Source: Gilliamella sp. Occ3-1
GTDB taxonomy: Bacteria; Pseudomonadota; Gammaproteobacteria; Enterobacterales; Orbaceae
Direction: 5' to 3'
DNA length: 64,000 nt
NCBI RefSeq assembly: GCF_001690655.1
Contig: NZ_LZHQ01000011.1
Location: forward strand, 62,001-126,000
Position numbers and translations under genes: made by a program
Part shown: one piece after another, positions 30,279-41,713 of the stretch
How positions within the stretch are numbered: position 1 is the stretch's first letter
Layout of the letters: every line of letters starts with the position of its first letter
The notes under the pieces: generated by a model
Database searches by the model: none
Seen by the model: the letters and a program-made list of their open reading frames with translations, nothing else
What the model was told of the DNA's origin: nothing

Positions 30279-30434
30279 AAGAAGTTATTGCTATAATTGT
30301 TGTATAAATACAATATGTGCTCATAAATTTTTCCTCCTAAATTGAAACTTAATATTTATTCATTATTATTTGAAATATAATTACTCGAAATTAGTAATAA
30401 TCGATTTGAGTGATTTGTTACATAGGATAATGCT

Positions 30435-30743
30435 GTGCAAAATGATATTACTTTTTATCAACGTTTTAAGTCTGATATTTTAGCTGGTTTAAAAGTCATT
30501 ACCATTCGAGATAAGAGTGAATCACATTTTAAAGTTGGTGATAAGCTTCGTGTTGGAATTTTTGAAACTGATGAGTATTTTTGTACAATTAAAATAGTTA
30601 ACATTACACAAATTACATTTGATCAACTTACCGAAAACCATGCCCAACAAGAGAATATGACTTTGAGTGATTTGAAAAAAGTAATTTCTGACATATACCC
30701 CAATGAAAATCATTTTTTTGTAATTCATTTTTCGCTCTTATAA
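30435..30743 (+). CDS. yqfB: N4-acetylcytidine amidohydrolase YqfB (ASCH domain)
   Basis: 102 residues, matching E. coli YqfB from end to end (NDITFYQRF...[22 protein letters not shown]...). ASCH fold with the catalytic Lys (about 22) and Thr, and Glu75. YqfB hydrolyses N4-acetylcytidine. The ORF begins with a GTG at 30435. Confidence 0.93.
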   Translation: MQNDITFYQRFKSDILAGLKVITIRDKSESHFKVGDKLRVGIFETDEYFCTIKIVNITQITFDQLTENHAQQENMTLSDLKKVISDIYPNENHFFVIHFSLL

Positions 30744-30752
30744 TAAAAAAGA

Positions 30753-30767
30753 CGCATTGTTAATGCG
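30753..30767. terminator. Bidirectional hairpin, yqfB/NfeD
   Basis: CGCATT-GTT-AATGCG with an A-run before and T-rich sequence after, between converging genes; can act on both strands. Confidence 0.6.
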
Positions 30768-30797
30768 CCCTATTTATTTTTATAACTAGCAAAAAAA

Positions 30798-31262
30798 CTA
30801 TTGATTTATAGGTAGCACATCTAAAATTAGACCATCCACAGCAATAATTTCAACACGCTGCCCAACATTAAGATCTTCAACGCATCTTGCCGACCATGTT
30901 CCATCTTTGATTTTTACTCGACCTGAGCCATTAACAATAGCATCTGTGACAACTGTTTTAATACCAATTAAATCTTGTTGTGGCTGATTGATTTCGCCTT
31001 TACTTGATTTATCTTTACCTTGCTTTTTGAGCCAAAGCCACCAAAGATAAGCAGATACAAGCGTTAGAATTGCAAATAAAATCCATAAAATTGGCCAAGA
31101 AAGAGGTAAAATCCAAGCAATTAAACCAACAATAATGGCAGCTATCCCACTCCAAAGCCCGTATCCGCCAGTACCAAGTAATTCTATAATCAGCAAAATA
31201 CCGCCTAAAGCAATAAATACCCAATGGGGTGAACTATAGAAAACCATAAAAAAATCAGTCAT
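30798..31262 (-). CDS. ybbJ: NfeD-like membrane protein (YbbJ)
   Basis: 154 residues. Three or four hydrophobic helices (about 10-85) followed by a C-terminal NfeD OB-fold (VVTDAIVNGSGRVKIKDGTWSARC). NfeD proteins pair with SPFH proteins; the qmcA gene lies 107 bp upstream on the same strand, as in E. coli. Confidence 0.88.
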   Translation of the reverse strand: MTDFFMVFYSSPHWVFIALGGILLIIELLGTGGYGLWSGIAAIIVGLIAWILPLSWPILWILFAILTLVSAYLWWLWLKKQGKDKSSKGEINQPQQDLIGIKTVVTDAIVNGSGRVKIKDGTWSARCVEDLNVGQRVEIIAVDGLILDVLPINQ

Positions 31263-31320
31263 TATTGATTACCTTTATAATACATTCAGTAAAAATCTTA
31301 AACATAGCGTTTATAGATTT

Positions 31321-31361
31321 TGTTAAAAAGTTTCAGGAAACACTATGTTTAAGTATAAAAA
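31321..31361 (+). repeat. Copy 1 of a short intergenic repeat (E1)
   Basis: A 41-bp stretch between qmcA and ybbJ that matches 44845-44885 at 34 of 41 positions by my count (shared TTCxGG, AGTATAAAAA ends). In this copy an 11-bp perfect inverted repeat (CTTAAACATAG at 31297, CTATGTTTAAG at 31343) frames it. Confidence 0.55.
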
Positions 31362-31369
31362 TTGATTTT

Positions 31370-32278
31370 TTATTTCGTGTTTTTAATCAACTCAGCAATA
31401 CCGCCAATACTACCCATTAAACTTGACGCATCAAGTGGCATCATAATCACTTTACTATTATCCGATGAACCAATTTGTTGTAATGCTTCAGTATATTTTT
31501 GGGCAACAAAGTAGTTAATAGCATTAATATTACCTGCAGCAATAGCATCGGATACCATTTGAGTTGCTCTTGCTTCTGCCTCGGCAGCACGTTCACGCGC
31601 TTCGGCTTGTAAAAAGGCAGATTGTCTTTCACCTTCCGCTTTTAAAATTTCAGATTGTTTTTCACCTTCAGAGCGTAAAATCGCTGCTTGACGAACACCT
31701 TCTGCTTCAAGAATTTCGGCACGTTTATTACGTTCTGCTTTCATTTGCGCATTCATCGCAGCAATCAATTCTGCTGGTGGGCGAACATCTCGAATTTCGA
31801 TACGGGTAATTTTGATTCCCCATGGACTTGTTGCCTCATCGACAATACTTAGTAACTTAGAGTTAATATGATCACGTTGTGATAACATTTCATCCAATTC
31901 CATGCTACCTAAAACAGTACGAATATTAGTCATCATTAAATTAATGACAGCACGCTCTAATTGATTTACTTGATATGCAGCCCTTGCTGCTTCTTGTACT
32001 TGGATAAAGCAAACAGCATCAATTTGCACATTAGCATTATCTTTTGAAATGACTTCTTGTGATGGAATATCGAGTACTTGCTCCATCATATTAATTTTAC
32101 GACCAACACCATCCATAAACGGAATAATGATATTTAAACCGGGTTCAAGGGTATGGGTATATTTACCAAAACGTTCGATAGTATATTGATAACCTTGGGG
32201 AACAATTGTAATTGCCTTTAAGACAGTAATTAACGCAAGCAAAACAATAACACCAATGACGATATAAAATACTGGCAT
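31370..32278 (-). CDS. qmcA: SPFH/stomatin-like protein QmcA
   Basis: 302 residues. One N-terminal membrane segment (1-22), a PHB/SPFH domain ([32 protein letters not shown]), then a long charged helix with repeated AEGERQ/ILKAEG units (about 190-235). Such proteins form oligomeric membrane microdomains and modulate proteases; E. coli QmcA is a substrate/partner of FtsH-HflKC-type complexes. Confidence 0.93.
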   Translation of the reverse strand: MPVFYIVIGVIVLLALITVLKAITIVPQGYQYTIERFGKYTHTLEPGLNIIIPFMDGVGRKINMMEQVLDIPSQEVISKDNANVQIDAVCFIQVQEAARAAYQVNQLERAVINLMMTNIRTVLGSMELDEMLSQRDHINSKLLSIVDEATSPWGIKITRIEIRDVRPPAELIAAMNAQMKAERNKRAEILEAEGVRQAAILRSEGEKQSEILKAEGERQSAFLQAEARERAAEAEARATQMVSDAIAAGNINAINYFVAQKYTEALQQIGSSDNSKVIMMPLDASSLMGSIGGIAELIKNTK

Positions 32279-32392
32279 AGTTCAAAAATCCTTATAATTT
32301 TTTATAATAAAAATGAGTCAACCATTTTATAGATTATTAAATTTTTTGCCTAGTTATAAATGCGAAGTTTGTTTTTAAAAATAAATAATCTC

Positions 32393-32421
32393 TTGACAGT
32401 GTGCTAGTAAACTAGTTTAAT
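32393..32421 (+). promoter_or_regulatory. trp promoter with overlapping TrpR operator
   Basis: TTGACA (32393-32398) and TTTAAT (32416-32421) are 17 bp apart. The spacer and -10 contain GTGCTAGTAAACTAGTTT (32401-32418), 14 of 18 positions like the E. coli trp operator around the CTAGTTAACTAG core. The trp leader starts 33 bp downstream of the -10. Repression by TrpR-tryptophan is expected; trpR itself is not in the window. Confidence 0.85.
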
Positions 32422-32453
32422 AGTACAAAATTTATTTTTAATCGATAAAAATT

Positions 32454-32531
32454 ATGAAAGCACAATATTTATATCTTATTACTCGTCAATTCACCAGCTT
32501 TGGTTGGTGGTGCGTTACCTTTTGCGGGTGA
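32454..32531 (+). CDS. trpL: trp operon leader peptide
   Basis: A 25-codon ORF starting MKAQYLYLITRQF and holding two adjacent Trp codons (TGG TGG, 32505-32510) near its end, then CVTFCG and TGA. Ribosome stalling at these codons when charged tRNA-Trp is scarce would favour an antiterminator. The terminator hairpin follows 27 bp after the stop. Size, Trp pair and position match enterobacterial TrpL. Confidence 0.92.
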   Translation: MKAQYLYLITRQFTSFGWWCVTFCG

Positions 32532-32558
32532 TGTAATGATGTATTGTCTTTTTTACAC

Positions 32559-32582
32559 AACCCGCTTTATGCGGGTTTTTTA
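32559..32582 (+). terminator. trp attenuator terminator
   Basis: AACCCGC-TTTAT-GCGGGTT followed by a T-run. The 5' arm ACCCGC can instead pair with GCGGGT at 32524-32529 (overlapping the trpL stop), forming the alternative antiterminator. This is the classic mutually exclusive pair of trp attenuation. Confidence 0.88.
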
Positions 32583-32639
32583 GTTTTTTGGATGTTAAAC
32601 GAATCAGCTAAATAAAAATTTAAATGTAGAGAGCCAACA

Positions 32640-34202
32640 ATGAATAAGCCGACATTAACACAAATAACCCAAACCATCGGTTATTATCAAGATCCAACTC
32701 AAGTGTTTTATCAATTGTGCGATAGTAAACCGGCAACGTTGTTACTAGAATCAGCCGAAATTGATAATAAGCAAGGAATTAAAAGTGTCATGATTGTCGA
32801 TAGTGCATTACGTATTTCGGCAATAAATAATGAAGTGACTTTTAAGGCATTGACCACAAATGGTGAAAAGCTATTACCTTTATTACAACAGGCTTTTACA
32901 GACAAGTTAGATAATGTACAAGTGGATGAACAAACACTTAAATTGGTATTTCCCACTATTGATAGTATGCAAGATGAAGATTCAAGATTAAAGTCGCTAT
33001 CAGTTTTTGATGCATTACGCACATTATTGACTATTGTGAATATCCCTGAACAATGTGGTCAAGATGCGATTTTTGTTGGTGGGCTATTTTGTTACGACCT
33101 TGTCGCTGGATTTGAAAACTTACCTAATTTACCTACAGAGCAGCGTTGTCAAGATTTCTGTTTTTATTTAGCTGAAACAATATTAGAAATAAATCATAAA
33201 GATCATAAATCCATTTTAAAAACGACGGTTTTCACTTCTGATTTAAAAGAAACTAAGCGCTTAACACAACGGTTAGCTAATTTACAAGCAACATTAAATA
33301 GCCCAATGAAAGCCATTCATACTCAGTCCCTTGCTAATATCGATGTGACATGTAATAAAAGTGATGATGATTTCAATACAGTTATCAAAAAAATGCAAGA
33401 TGCAATTGAGCAGGGGGAAATTTTTCAAGCAGTACCTTCACGGCGTTTTAAATTACCTTGCCCTGAGCCATTATCGGCTTATCAGGTATTAAAAAACAAT
33501 AATCCAAGCCCTTACATGTTTTATATGCAAGATAGTGATTTTGTGTTATTTGGAGCCTCACCTGAAAGTGCACTTAAGTATACTAAAGCAACTAATCAAG
33601 TTGAAATCTACCCAATTGCCGGTACTCGTCCACGTGGATTAACCACAAATGGTGAAATTGATTTTGATTTAGATAGTAGGTTAGAACTTGAAATGCGCAC
33701 CGATAAAAAAGAACTAGCCGAACACTTAATGTTAGTTGATTTAGCACGCAACGATTTAGCGCGTATCTGTAAACCCGGTACCCGTTATACCAAAGATTTG
33801 TTAAAAGTGGATCGTTACTCTTTTGTGATGCATTTAGTTTCGCGTGTGGTTGGTCAGTTACGCAGTGATTTAGATGCGCTTCATGCTTATCAAGCCACTA
33901 TGAATATGGGAACATTAACAGGAGCACCCAAAGTTCGTGCGATGCAATTAATTGCTGAATCAGAAAAAGTTAAACGTGGTAGCTATGGTGGTGCTGTTGG
34001 CTATTTTACCGCGAATGGCGATCTTGATACCTGTATTGTGATTCGAAGTGCCTATGTCGAAGATGGCATAGCGACAGTACAAGCTGGCAGTGGTGTGGTG
34101 CTAGATTCAAAGCCACAATCAGAATCTGATGAATCACGTAATAAAGCACGTGCAGTTATTCGAGCTATCATGGCAGCGCATAATGTAGAAGGTGTATTCT
34201 AA
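32640..34202 (+). CDS. trpE: Anthranilate synthase component I
   Basis: 520 residues, as in E. coli. Converts chorismate plus glutamine-derived ammonia into anthranilate with TrpG. The tryptophan feedback motif LLES is at residues 35-38; catalytic signatures include [28 protein letters not shown] and [12 protein letters not shown]. Its stop shares a base with the trpGD start (TAATG). Confidence 0.97.
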   Translation: MNKPTLTQITQTIGYYQDPTQVFYQLCDSKPATLLLESAEIDNKQGIKSVMIVDSALRISAINNEVTFKALTTNGEKLLPLLQQAFTDKLDNVQVDEQTLKLVFPTIDSMQDEDSRLKSLSVFDALRTLLTIVNIPEQCGQDAIFVGGLFCYDLVAGFENLPNLPTEQRCQDFCFYLAETILEINHKDHKSILKTTVFTSDLKETKRLTQRLANLQATLNSPMKAIHTQSLANIDVTCNKSDDDFNTVIKKMQDAIEQGEIFQAVPSRRFKLPCPEPLSAYQVLKNNNPSPYMFYMQDSDFVLFGASPESALKYTKATNQVEIYPIAGTRPRGLTTNGEIDFDLDSRLELEMRTDKKELAEHLMLVDLARNDLARICKPGTRYTKDLLKVDRYSFVMHLVSRVVGQLRSDLDALHAYQATMNMGTLTGAPKVRAMQLIAESEKVKRGSYGGAVGYFTANGDLDTCIVIRSAYVEDGIATVQAGSGVVLDSKPQSESDESRNKARAVIRAIMAAHNVEGVF

Positions 34203-35833
34203 TGGCTAATATCTTATTTATTGATAATATTGATTCTTTTACTTATAACTTGGTCGATCAATTACGTAATAGTAAGCATTGTGTGACGATTTATCGAAAT
34301 ACTATCCCTGCAAATGTAATTATTGAAAAATTGTCACAAATGCAAAACCCTATTTTAATGTTATCACCAGGTCCAGGAGCGCCAAGTGACGCTGGATGCA
34401 TGCCAGAACTGTTAAAACGTTTAAAAGGTAAATTGCCTATTATTGGTATCTGCCTTGGTTATCAAGCTATTGTGGAATCCTATGGTGGAGCGATTGTGCC
34501 AGCTGGCGATATTTTGCATGGTAAGGCATCTTTAATTGAGCATGATGAGCAAGCGATGTTTAAAGGATTACCAAATCCGCTACCGGTGGCTCGTTATCAC
34601 TCTTTAAAAGGTGAAAATATTCCAAAAACACTAACCATCAATGCGCTTTGCAATAATATTGTAATGGCAGTTCGTAATGATGAGGATCGGGTTTGTGGTT
34701 TTCAATTTCATCCAGAATCTATATTAACCATTCAAGGTGTAGAATTATTAGAACAAACTATTAAATGGGCACTAAATCCTCCACAAAAACAAGAGAAGCC
34801 AAAACAGGAAGCTATTGTTGATAAGCAAGAGTATAATATTCAACCTATTGTTAATAAATTATATTTAGGGCAAACCCTTACACAAGAGGAAAGTAAAATA
34901 CTATTTAATTTAATTATTCAAGGTAAGATTGAACCAACTGTATTGGCTACCGCAATAATTAGTATGAAAGTTCGTGGTGAAAAACCGGATGAAATAGCAG
35001 GGGCAGCTTTAGCATTGCTTGAGAATGCCGATCATTTTGATTCTCCAGATTATGATTTTACTGATATTGTTGGTACTGGGGGTGATGGCACCAATAGCAT
35101 TAACATCTCAACAGCTAGTGCTTTTGTGGCTGCAGCATTAGGTTATAAAGTGGCTAAACATGGTAATCGTGGTGTATCAAGTAAATCAGGCTCTTCCGAT
35201 GTGCTTTCTGCCTTAGGCATTAAATTAAATATGTCAGCACAAACATCTCGTCAGGCATTAGATGAACTTGGTGTGTGCTTCTTATTTGCCCAGCAATATC
35301 ATTCAGGTTTTCGCCATGCAGCACCAATACGCCAACAATTAAAAACTCGGACCATTTTTAATGTGTTAGGACCATTGATTAATCCATCTCGTCCTAAACG
35401 TATTTTATTAGGCGTGTATCATCCAGATTTGATCCAACCGATTGCTGAAACATTAAAAATGCTTAATTATAAACATGCTTATGTGGTGCATGGCGCAGGT
35501 ATGGACGAGGTTGCTATTCATGGCGAAACTGACGTTGCTGAAGTTAAAGATGGTAAAATTCGATATTTTACGCTTAAACCTGATGATTTTGGCTTGCCAA
35601 CATTTACCTTAAAAGATATTGAAGGGGGTACACCTGAGCAGAATCGTGATATGTTAATTGCCATTTTACAAGGTCACGGAAAACCAGCACACCAATCAGC
35701 AATTGCCGCTAATGTTGCGATGTTAATGAGCTTATTTGGCGAGTCAAATTTAAAACAAAATGCACAACGGGCAATTGAAATGATGCAAAGTGGTAAACCT
35801 TATGCATTATTACAACAACTAGCAGCAAGATAA
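34202..35833 (+). CDS. trpGD: Fused anthranilate synthase glutaminase / anthranilate phosphoribosyltransferase
   Basis: 543 residues. Residues 1-195 are a class I glutamine amidotransferase with Cys84 (GICLGYQA) and the FHPES triad end; a Pro/Lys/Gln-rich linker (about 197-212) leads into the TrpD domain with the PRPP motif [10 protein letters not shown] (about 290-299) and [13 protein letters not shown]. Gives ammonia to TrpE and then adds ribose phosphate to anthranilate. The G-D fusion is the enterobacterial arrangement. Confidence 0.97.
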   Translation: MANILFIDNIDSFTYNLVDQLRNSKHCVTIYRNTIPANVIIEKLSQMQNPILMLSPGPGAPSDAGCMPELLKRLKGKLPIIGICLGYQAIVESYGGAIVPAGDILHGKASLIEHDEQAMFKGLPNPLPVARYHSLKGENIPKTLTINALCNNIVMAVRNDEDRVCGFQFHPESILTIQGVELLEQTIKWALNPPQKQEKPKQEAIVDKQEYNIQPIVNKLYLGQTLTQEESKILFNLIIQGKIEPTVLATAIISMKVRGEKPDEIAGAALALLENADHFDSPDYDFTDIVGTGGDGTNSINISTASAFVAAALGYKVAKHGNRGVSSKSGSSDVLSALGIKLNMSAQTSRQALDELGVCFLFAQQYHSGFRHAAPIRQQLKTRTIFNVLGPLINPSRPKRILLGVYHPDLIQPIAETLKMLNYKHAYVVHGAGMDEVAIHGETDVAEVKDGKIRYFTLKPDDFGLPTFTLKDIEGGTPEQNRDMLIAILQGHGKPAHQSAIAANVAMLMSLFGESNLKQNAQRAIEMMQSGKPYALLQQLAAR

Positions 35834-35848
35834 TAAGTGGAGAATAAC

Positions 35849-37231
35849 ATGGGAATTGCAGCATTAGTAAAAAATGTTGAAATGGCAACAGTATTGAAAA
35901 AAATCATTGAAGATAAACAAACATGGTTAACTGAGCAGTTAGCAGTAAAGCCAATTAATACCTTTAAATCAGCGATATTCCCTAGTGATCGCAATTTTTA
36001 TCAAGCGTTAAATCAACCTAAAACGGTTTTTATTTTAGAGTGTAAAAAAGCGTCGCCATCAAAAGGATTGATTCGGGATGATTTTGATCCAACCGCTATT
36101 GCTAAAGTTTATAAAGATTATGCTTCAGTAGTTTCAGTATTGACTGATGAAAAATATTTTCAAGGTAGCTTTGAATTTTTACCCATAGTTCGTAATGAAA
36201 TCACACAACCCGTGCTTTGTAAGGACTTTATTATTGATGAATATCAGATCTATTTAGCGCGTTATTATCAAGCTGACGCAGTACTATTAATGCTATCTGT
36301 ATTGACGGATGATGAATATCGTCATCTAAGTAACATTGCTCATAAGCTAAATATGGGTATTTTGACAGAAGCTAGTACTGAAAACGAAGTTGAAAGAGCC
36401 ATCCAATTGGGTGCGAAAGTAATCGGTATTAATAATCGTAACTTAAGGGATTTGACGGTTGATCTAAATCGGGTAAAAGCCTTATCCAAATCAATTCCTA
36501 ACGATCGCATTATTATTAGTGAATCGGGTATTTATACTCACAATCAGGTTAAAGAACTGAGTCGTTTTGCAGATGGATTCTTAATTGGTAGTGCGTTAAT
36601 GTCTGAACCAAACTTAACTTTGGCAATTCGCAAGGTGATGTTAGGCGAAAATAAAGTATGTGGTTTAACACGTCCCGAAGATGCTGTTAGTGCTTATCAA
36701 GCTGGTGCAGTTTATGGTGGTTTGATTTTTGTTACAAATTCAGCACGTTATATACAGCCAATTAAGGCTCGAAAAGTTATTGTTGCAGCACCGCTTAATT
36801 GGGTTGGTGTATTTCGAAATGAAGAGATCGAAACAGTAGTTCAAATAGCAAAACAGTTATCCTTGTATGCTGTCCAACTGCATGGTAATGAAGATGAAAA
36901 CTATATCGAAATGTTGCGACAAGAATTACCCAGAACTTGCCAAATTTGGAAAGCATTAAGTATTGGTAGCACCGTTCCTGAACATAATAATCTCTTAATC
37001 TCACGTTATCTGTTTGATAACGGGGATGGTGGTACAGGTGAATGTTTTGATTGGACAATGCTCACTAATCATAATTTAAATAATGTCATTCTAGCAGGGG
37101 GTATTAACTCAAAAAATATAAGGTCAGCTTTAGCAACTGGGGTGATAGGCGTTGATCTAAACTCTGGTGTTGAAATATCCCCAGGAATTAAAGATAAACA
37201 AAAAATCCAAGCTGTATTTGAACAAATTTAA
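35849..37231 (+). CDS. trpCF: Fused indole-3-glycerol-phosphate synthase / phosphoribosylanthranilate isomerase
   Basis: About 460 residues. TrpC domain (about 1-260) with FILECKKASPSKG, DEKYFQGSF and ISESGI; TrpF domain after it with KVCGLTRPEDA, VGVFRNEEI, QLHGNED and GGTGECFDW. Two successive steps of tryptophan synthesis in one chain, as in E. coli. The open frame reaches GTG 35837, but ATG 35849 has a GGAG site properly spaced. Confidence 0.96.
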   Translation: MGIAALVKNVEMATVLKKIIEDKQTWLTEQLAVKPINTFKSAIFPSDRNFYQALNQPKTVFILECKKASPSKGLIRDDFDPTAIAKVYKDYASVVSVLTDEKYFQGSFEFLPIVRNEITQPVLCKDFIIDEYQIYLARYYQADAVLLMLSVLTDDEYRHLSNIAHKLNMGILTEASTENEVERAIQLGAKVIGINNRNLRDLTVDLNRVKALSKSIPNDRIIISESGIYTHNQVKELSRFADGFLIGSALMSEPNLTLAIRKVMLGENKVCGLTRPEDAVSAYQAGAVYGGLIFVTNSARYIQPIKARKVIVAAPLNWVGVFRNEEIETVVQIAKQLSLYAVQLHGNEDENYIEMLRQELPRTCQIWKALSIGSTVPEHNNLLISRYLFDNGDGGTGECFDWTMLTNHNLNNVILAGGINSKNIRSALATGVIGVDLNSGVEISPGIKDKQKIQAVFEQI

Positions 37232-37257
37232 TTTTTATTTAAAAAAAAGGAATAGTT

Positions 37258-38451
37258 ATGTCTAAGTTAAATCCTTACTTTGGCGAATTTGGTGGGCAAT
37301 ATGTTCCTCAAATATTAATGCCAGTGCTTGAACAACTTGAAGATGCTTTTATCTCTGCAGTCAACGATCCAAACTTTCAGAAAGAGTTTAACGACTTATT
37401 AGTTAACTATGCTGGTAGACCAACAGCATTAACTTTATGTAAAAATCTAACGGCAGGCACCAAAACCAAGCTTTACTTAAAACGAGAAGATTTAGTGCAT
37501 GGTGGTGCACACAAAACTAACCAAGTTTTAGGACAAGCATTGCTTGCTAAAAGAATGGGCAAAACTGAAATTATAGCCGAAACAGGTGCAGGGCAACATG
37601 GTGTTGCTTCGGCTTTAGCCTGCGCACTACTTGGCTTAAAATGCCGAATTTATATGGGTGCAAAAGATGTTAAACGCCAAGCACCTAACGTATTTAGAAT
37701 GCGGTTGATGGGCGCAACAGTCATCCCAGTTGAAACTGGTTCAGCGACTTTAAAAGATGCGTGTAACGAGGCATTACGTGATTGGTCTGGCAGTTATGAA
37801 AAAGCGCATTATATGTTAGGTACGGCAGCAGGTCCGCATCCTTTTCCAACAATTGTACGTGAGTTTCAACAGATGATCAGCCGTGAAGCTAAACAACAAA
37901 TCCTTGAAAAAGAAGGACGTTTGCCTGATGCAGTAATTGCATGTGTTGGTGGTGGTTCAAACGCAATTGGTATGTTTGCTAATTTTATTGATGATAAATC
38001 CGTCAAATTAATTGGTGTAGAGCCAGGAGGTCATGGGATTGAAAGTGGCGAACATGGCGCTTCGTTAAAGCATGGTAAGCTTGGCATCTATTTCGGTATG
38101 AAATCACCGATGATGCAAACGGAAGAAGGACAAATTGAAGAATCTTATTCAATATCGGCAGGGTTAGATTTTCCATCAGTTGGTCCACAGCATGCGTATT
38201 TAGATAGTATTGGTCGTGCTGATTATGTTTCAATTACTGATGATGAAGCGCTTGATGCATTTAAAGCGTTATCACGGCATGAAGGTATTATTCCTGCGTT
38301 AGAATCATCACACGCATTAGCTTATGCTATGAAAATGATAAAAGAAAATCCAACTAAAGAACAGCTACTAATAGTTAACCTGTCAGGGCGTGGCGATAAA
38401 GATATCTTTACCGTTTATGATATTTTAAAAGCAAAAGGAGAAATAGAATGA
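37258..38451 (+). CDS. trpB: Tryptophan synthase beta subunit
   Basis: 397 residues. The pyridoxal-phosphate Lys86 is in HGGAHKTNQ, the phosphate loop in GGGSNAIG, and the catalytic Glu in AETGAGQHG. Condenses indole with serine. The last codons overlap trpA (ATGA), coupling translation. Confidence 0.98.
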   Translation: MSKLNPYFGEFGGQYVPQILMPVLEQLEDAFISAVNDPNFQKEFNDLLVNYAGRPTALTLCKNLTAGTKTKLYLKREDLVHGGAHKTNQVLGQALLAKRMGKTEIIAETGAGQHGVASALACALLGLKCRIYMGAKDVKRQAPNVFRMRLMGATVIPVETGSATLKDACNEALRDWSGSYEKAHYMLGTAAGPHPFPTIVREFQQMISREAKQQILEKEGRLPDAVIACVGGGSNAIGMFANFIDDKSVKLIGVEPGGHGIESGEHGASLKHGKLGIYFGMKSPMMQTEEGQIEESYSISAGLDFPSVGPQHAYLDSIGRADYVSITDDEALDAFKALSRHEGIIPALESSHALAYAMKMIKENPTKEQLLIVNLSGRGDKDIFTVYDILKAKGEIE

Positions 38452-39254
38452 GCCGTTATCAAAAACTGTTTGCAACATTAACAGCCGAAAAACGAGGTGC
38501 TTTTGTTCCTTTTGTTCCAGTTGGTGATCCAACGCCAGAACTGTCATTTAAAATCATTCAAACTTTAATTGAATCTGGCGCTGATGCACTAGAGCTAGGG
38601 ATCCCATTTTCAGATCCTATGGCCGATGGTCCAACTATTCAAAATGCCAATATTCGGGCATTTAAAGCAGGAATAACAGTTGAAAAGTGTTTTGAAATTT
38701 TAACCAATGTCAGAGCGCAATACATCAATATTCCAATAGGATTACTTATTTATGCTAATTTAGTTTTCAAAAATGGTATCGACGACTTTTATGCCAAGTG
38801 TGCCAAAGCGGGAGTTGATTCAGTATTGATTGCTGATTTGCCAGCTCAATATGCACAAGAATTTACAGTGGCCGCCGAAAAATACAATATAGCACCGATT
38901 TTTATTTGTCCACCAAATGCTGATGATAAAGTCATTCAAAGTATTGCTAAGCAAGGCAAAGGTTATACCTATTTGGTATCACGAGCAGGTGTTACTGGTG
39001 CTGAAAATCGAGCTAACAAACCGCTTACCCATCTGATCAAAAAATTAGTTGAGTTTGGCGCTCCACCTGCGTTACAAGGGTTTGGTATTTCAGAACCAAC
39101 TCAAGTTAGCGAAGCGATTAAATCCGGTGCAGTTGGGGCAATTAGCGGATCGGCAACAGTAAAAATTATTGAGAAAAACCTCGACAATCCCGAACAAATG
39201 CTTAGCCAATTAGCCAAATTTGTTCAATCAATGAAACAGGCAACTAGCAAGTAA
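38448..39254 (+). CDS. trpA: Tryptophan synthase alpha subunit
   Basis: 268 residues. TIM barrel with the catalytic Glu and Asp in [19 protein letters not shown] (about 46-64). Releases indole from indole-3-glycerol phosphate and channels it to TrpB. Last gene of the operon; overlaps trpB by 4 bp. Confidence 0.98.
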   Translation: MSRYQKLFATLTAEKRGAFVPFVPVGDPTPELSFKIIQTLIESGADALELGIPFSDPMADGPTIQNANIRAFKAGITVEKCFEILTNVRAQYINIPIGLLIYANLVFKNGIDDFYAKCAKAGVDSVLIADLPAQYAQEFTVAAEKYNIAPIFICPPNADDKVIQSIAKQGKGYTYLVSRAGVTGAENRANKPLTHLIKKLVEFGAPPALQGFGISEPTQVSEAIKSGAVGAISGSATVKIIEKNLDNPEQMLSQLAKFVQSMKQATSK

Positions 39255-39283
39255 TTTATATTACTTTATAGTACTAAATAGTG

Positions 39284-39320
39284 GGCACAATAATAGGCTT
39301 GAAAATGGAATTATTGTGCC
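39284..39320 (+). terminator. Hairpin after trpA
   Basis: Perfect 11-bp inverted repeat (GGCACAATAAT / ATTATTGTGCC) with a 15-nt loop, 29 bp past trpA. It lacks a good T-run, so it may stabilise the mRNA end or need Rho. Confidence 0.55.
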
Positions 39321-39432
39321 AATATAAGTTAAACAATCATGCTTAAGTTAAGTGGTATATATATATTAAAATTGACGTGTAGCATATTTTTAATAATTTT
39401 AAGGTTACTGATAAAATCAGTGTGATTTGCAG

Positions 39433-39460
39433 TTGCATTTTATTTAAAATGCCGTATAAT
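39433..39460 (+). promoter_or_regulatory. Promoter of metY
   Basis: TTGCAT (39433-39438) and consensus TATAAT (39455-39460) with a 16-bp spacer, ending 14 bp before the tRNA gene. Confidence 0.75.
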
Positions 39461-39474
39461 TCTCATTCATCTAT

Positions 39475-39551
<77 letters not shown>

Positions 39552-39641
39552 CTTAAATTTTCATTCATAAACCAATCTATCCTGTTATTGTCTGAAAGTT
39601 CGAATAAAGTGGCTTCATTATAGTTAGTTTTTGAATGTAAG

Positions 39642-39664
39642 CCTCGCATGTCGAGGTTTTTTTT
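39642..39664 (+). terminator. Terminator-like hairpin in the nusA operon leader (1)
   Basis: CCTCG-CATGT-CGAGG followed by eight T. Lies between metY and rimP. Confidence 0.75.
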
Positions 39665-39701
39665 CGTGTAGTGATTTAAGCGTAAGTTTAAAAAGAATGT
39701 T

Positions 39702-39720
39702 GGGCTTTATGCCCTTTTTT
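39702..39720 (+). terminator. Terminator-like hairpin in the nusA operon leader (2)
   Basis: GGGC-TTTAT-GCCC followed by six T, 13 bp before the rimP ribosome site. A second leader hairpin suggests attenuation of the operon. Confidence 0.6.
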
Positions 39721-39742
39721 ATTTTCTGCTGTGGAGGTTTGT

Positions 39743-40204
39743 TTGGCTAATATAGAACAACAATTAACCGATATTATCCAAGAGCCAGTTAATGCACTTG
39801 GTTTTGAATTAGTCGGAGTTGAATATATTCGTGGTCGTTATCCTATACTACGAGTCTATATTGATAGTGAAAATGGTATTACGGTTGATGATTGTGCTGA
39901 TGCAAGCCGTCAAATCAGTGCGGTGCTTGATGTAGAAGACCCGATCAAAGATGCTTACAATCTTGAAGTTTCATCACCAGGAATGGACAGACCTTTGTTT
40001 ACGCTTGAGCATTATCAGCGGTTTATTGGTGAAGAAGTTACAGTCAGTCTACGTATACCTGTTGCTAATCGCCGTAAATGGAAAGGACAAATTAAGTCTA
40101 TCGATAGCCAAATGATTACATTAACTGTAGATGATAAAGATGAAGTATTTGCTTTTAGTAATATTCAAAAAGCGAATATTGTACCTAATTTTAACCTTAA
40201 ATAG
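39743..40204 (+). CDS. rimP: Ribosome maturation factor RimP
   Basis: About 153 residues. Conserved blocks are [35 protein letters not shown] and [15 protein letters not shown]. Helps assemble the 30S subunit. I choose the TTG at 39743: GGAGG lies 5 bases upstream and the protein then starts as in E. coli (NIEQQLTDI). The frame is open further, to GTG 39731, but that would bury the ribosome site. Confidence 0.93.
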   Translation: MANIEQQLTDIIQEPVNALGFELVGVEYIRGRYPILRVYIDSENGITVDDCADASRQISAVLDVEDPIKDAYNLEVSSPGMDRPLFTLEHYQRFIGEEVTVSLRIPVANRRKWKGQIKSIDSQMITLTVDDKDEVFAFSNIQKANIVPNFNLK

Positions 40205-40220
40205 AGTACGGATGTAAAGG

Positions 40221-41696
40221 ATGAATAAAGAAATTTTAGCTGTTGTTGAAGCTGTATCAAACGAAAAAGCACTTACGCGTGATAAAATTTTCGAAGCTTT
40301 AGAAACCGCATTAGCAACGGCCACAAAAAAGAAGCATAATGTTGATATTGACGTTGTTGTTAAAATAGATCACAAAACAGGTGATTACGACACTTTCCGC
40401 CGTTGGCTTGTTGTTGATGAAGTTACGCAACCAACTAAAGAAATGACATTAGACGCTGCACAATACGAAGACCCATCTGTTAAACTTGGCGATTACGTTG
40501 AAGAGCAAATTGAATCCGTTGCTTTTGACCGTATAACCACACAAACAGCAAAACAAGTTATCGTACAAAAGGTACGCGAAGCTGAGCGTGCAATGATCAT
40601 TGACATGTTTAGAAATCGTATTGGTGATATTGTGACTGGAATTGTCAAAAAAACCAATCGCGATAGCGTGATTCTTGATTTAGGTAACAATGCAGACGCA
40701 ATGATGTCACGCCATGATATGTTACCGCGTGAAAACTTCCGTATAGGCGATCGTGTCCGTGGTATTTTATATCTTGTAGAACAAAATAATAAACCTGCAC
40801 AACTATGCATTAGCCGTTCAAACCCTGAAATGATGGAAGAGTTATTCCGTATTGAAGTCCCTGAAATTGGTGAAGAGATGATTGACATCAAAGGCGTGGC
40901 TCGTGATCCTGGCTCACGTGCTAAAATCGCAGTTAGTAGTAATGATCGTCGTATTGACCCTGTTGGTGCTTGTGTTGGTATGCGTGGTGCGCGCGTACAA
41001 GCAGTATCTAATGAATTTGGTGGAGAACGTATTGACATTGTTTTATGGGACGATAATCCTGCACAATACGTAATTAATGCTATGGCGCCGGCAGATGTTG
41101 TTTCAATTGTTGTTGATGAAGACAAACACACCATGGATGTAGCCGTCAATGCTGAAACTTTACCACAAGCCATTGGTCGAAATGGTCAGAATATCCGTTT
41201 AGCTTCACAGCTTACTGGCTGGACACTAAATGTGATGAGTAACGAAGATTTACAAGAAAAACATCATGCAGAATCTTTTGCTGCAATCAATAATTTGATG
41301 AAACATCTTGATATTGATGAAGGGCTTGCACAGCTATTAGTTGAAGAAGGCTTTACCTCACTTGAGGAACTTGCCTATGTGCCAGTTGACGAATTGCTTG
41401 AAATTGAAGAACTTGATGAAGATCTTGTTGAAGCTTTAAGAACGCGAGCAAAAGATGCATTAACAACACTTGCACTAGCAAATAGTGGCGAAAAACAACC
41501 AGCTCAAGATTTGCTAAATCTACCCGGTATGACACAAGAGTTAGCTTATCAATTAGTACAACATGACATCATTACTTTGGAAGATTTAGCAGAACAAGGT
41601 ACTGATGATTTAGCTGAAATTGAAGGTATAACAAACGAACAAGCAGGCGATTTTATTATGGCTGCTCGTAATATTTGTTGGTTTGCAGATGAATAA
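40221..41696 (+). CDS. nusA: Transcription termination/antitermination factor NusA
   Basis: 491 residues. N-terminal RNAP-binding domain (1-130), S1 (about 135-200, [19 protein letters not shown]), two KH domains (about 205-345, [12 protein letters not shown] and [13 protein letters not shown]) and two acidic C-terminal repeats (about 365-425 and 440-490) as in E. coli. Modulates pausing, termination and lambda N-type antitermination. Confidence 0.98.
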   Translation: MNKEILAVVEAVSNEKALTRDKIFEALETALATATKKKHNVDIDVVVKIDHKTGDYDTFRRWLVVDEVTQPTKEMTLDAAQYEDPSVKLGDYVEEQIESVAFDRITTQTAKQVIVQKVREAERAMIIDMFRNRIGDIVTGIVKKTNRDSVILDLGNNADAMMSRHDMLPRENFRIGDRVRGILYLVEQNNKPAQLCISRSNPEMMEELFRIEVPEIGEEMIDIKGVARDPGSRAKIAVSSNDRRIDPVGACVGMRGARVQAVSNEFGGERIDIVLWDDNPAQYVINAMAPADVVSIVVDEDKHTMDVAVNAETLPQAIGRNGQNIRLASQLTGWTLNVMSNEDLQEKHHAESFAAINNLMKHLDIDEGLAQLLVEEGFTSLEELAYVPVDELLEIEELDEDLVEALRTRAKDALTTLALANSGEKQPAQDLLNLPGMTQELAYQLVQHDIITLEDLAEQGTDDLAEIEGITNEQAGDFIMAARNICWFADE

Positions 41697-41713
41697 TTGA
41701 GGAAAAGTAATAC

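Noticed and set aside
40493..41173. 226-codon ORF antisense to nusA
   Set aside because: It is a mirror of nusA codon structure; Ser/Arg/Ile-rich low-complexity translation, no ribosome site, no family resemblance.
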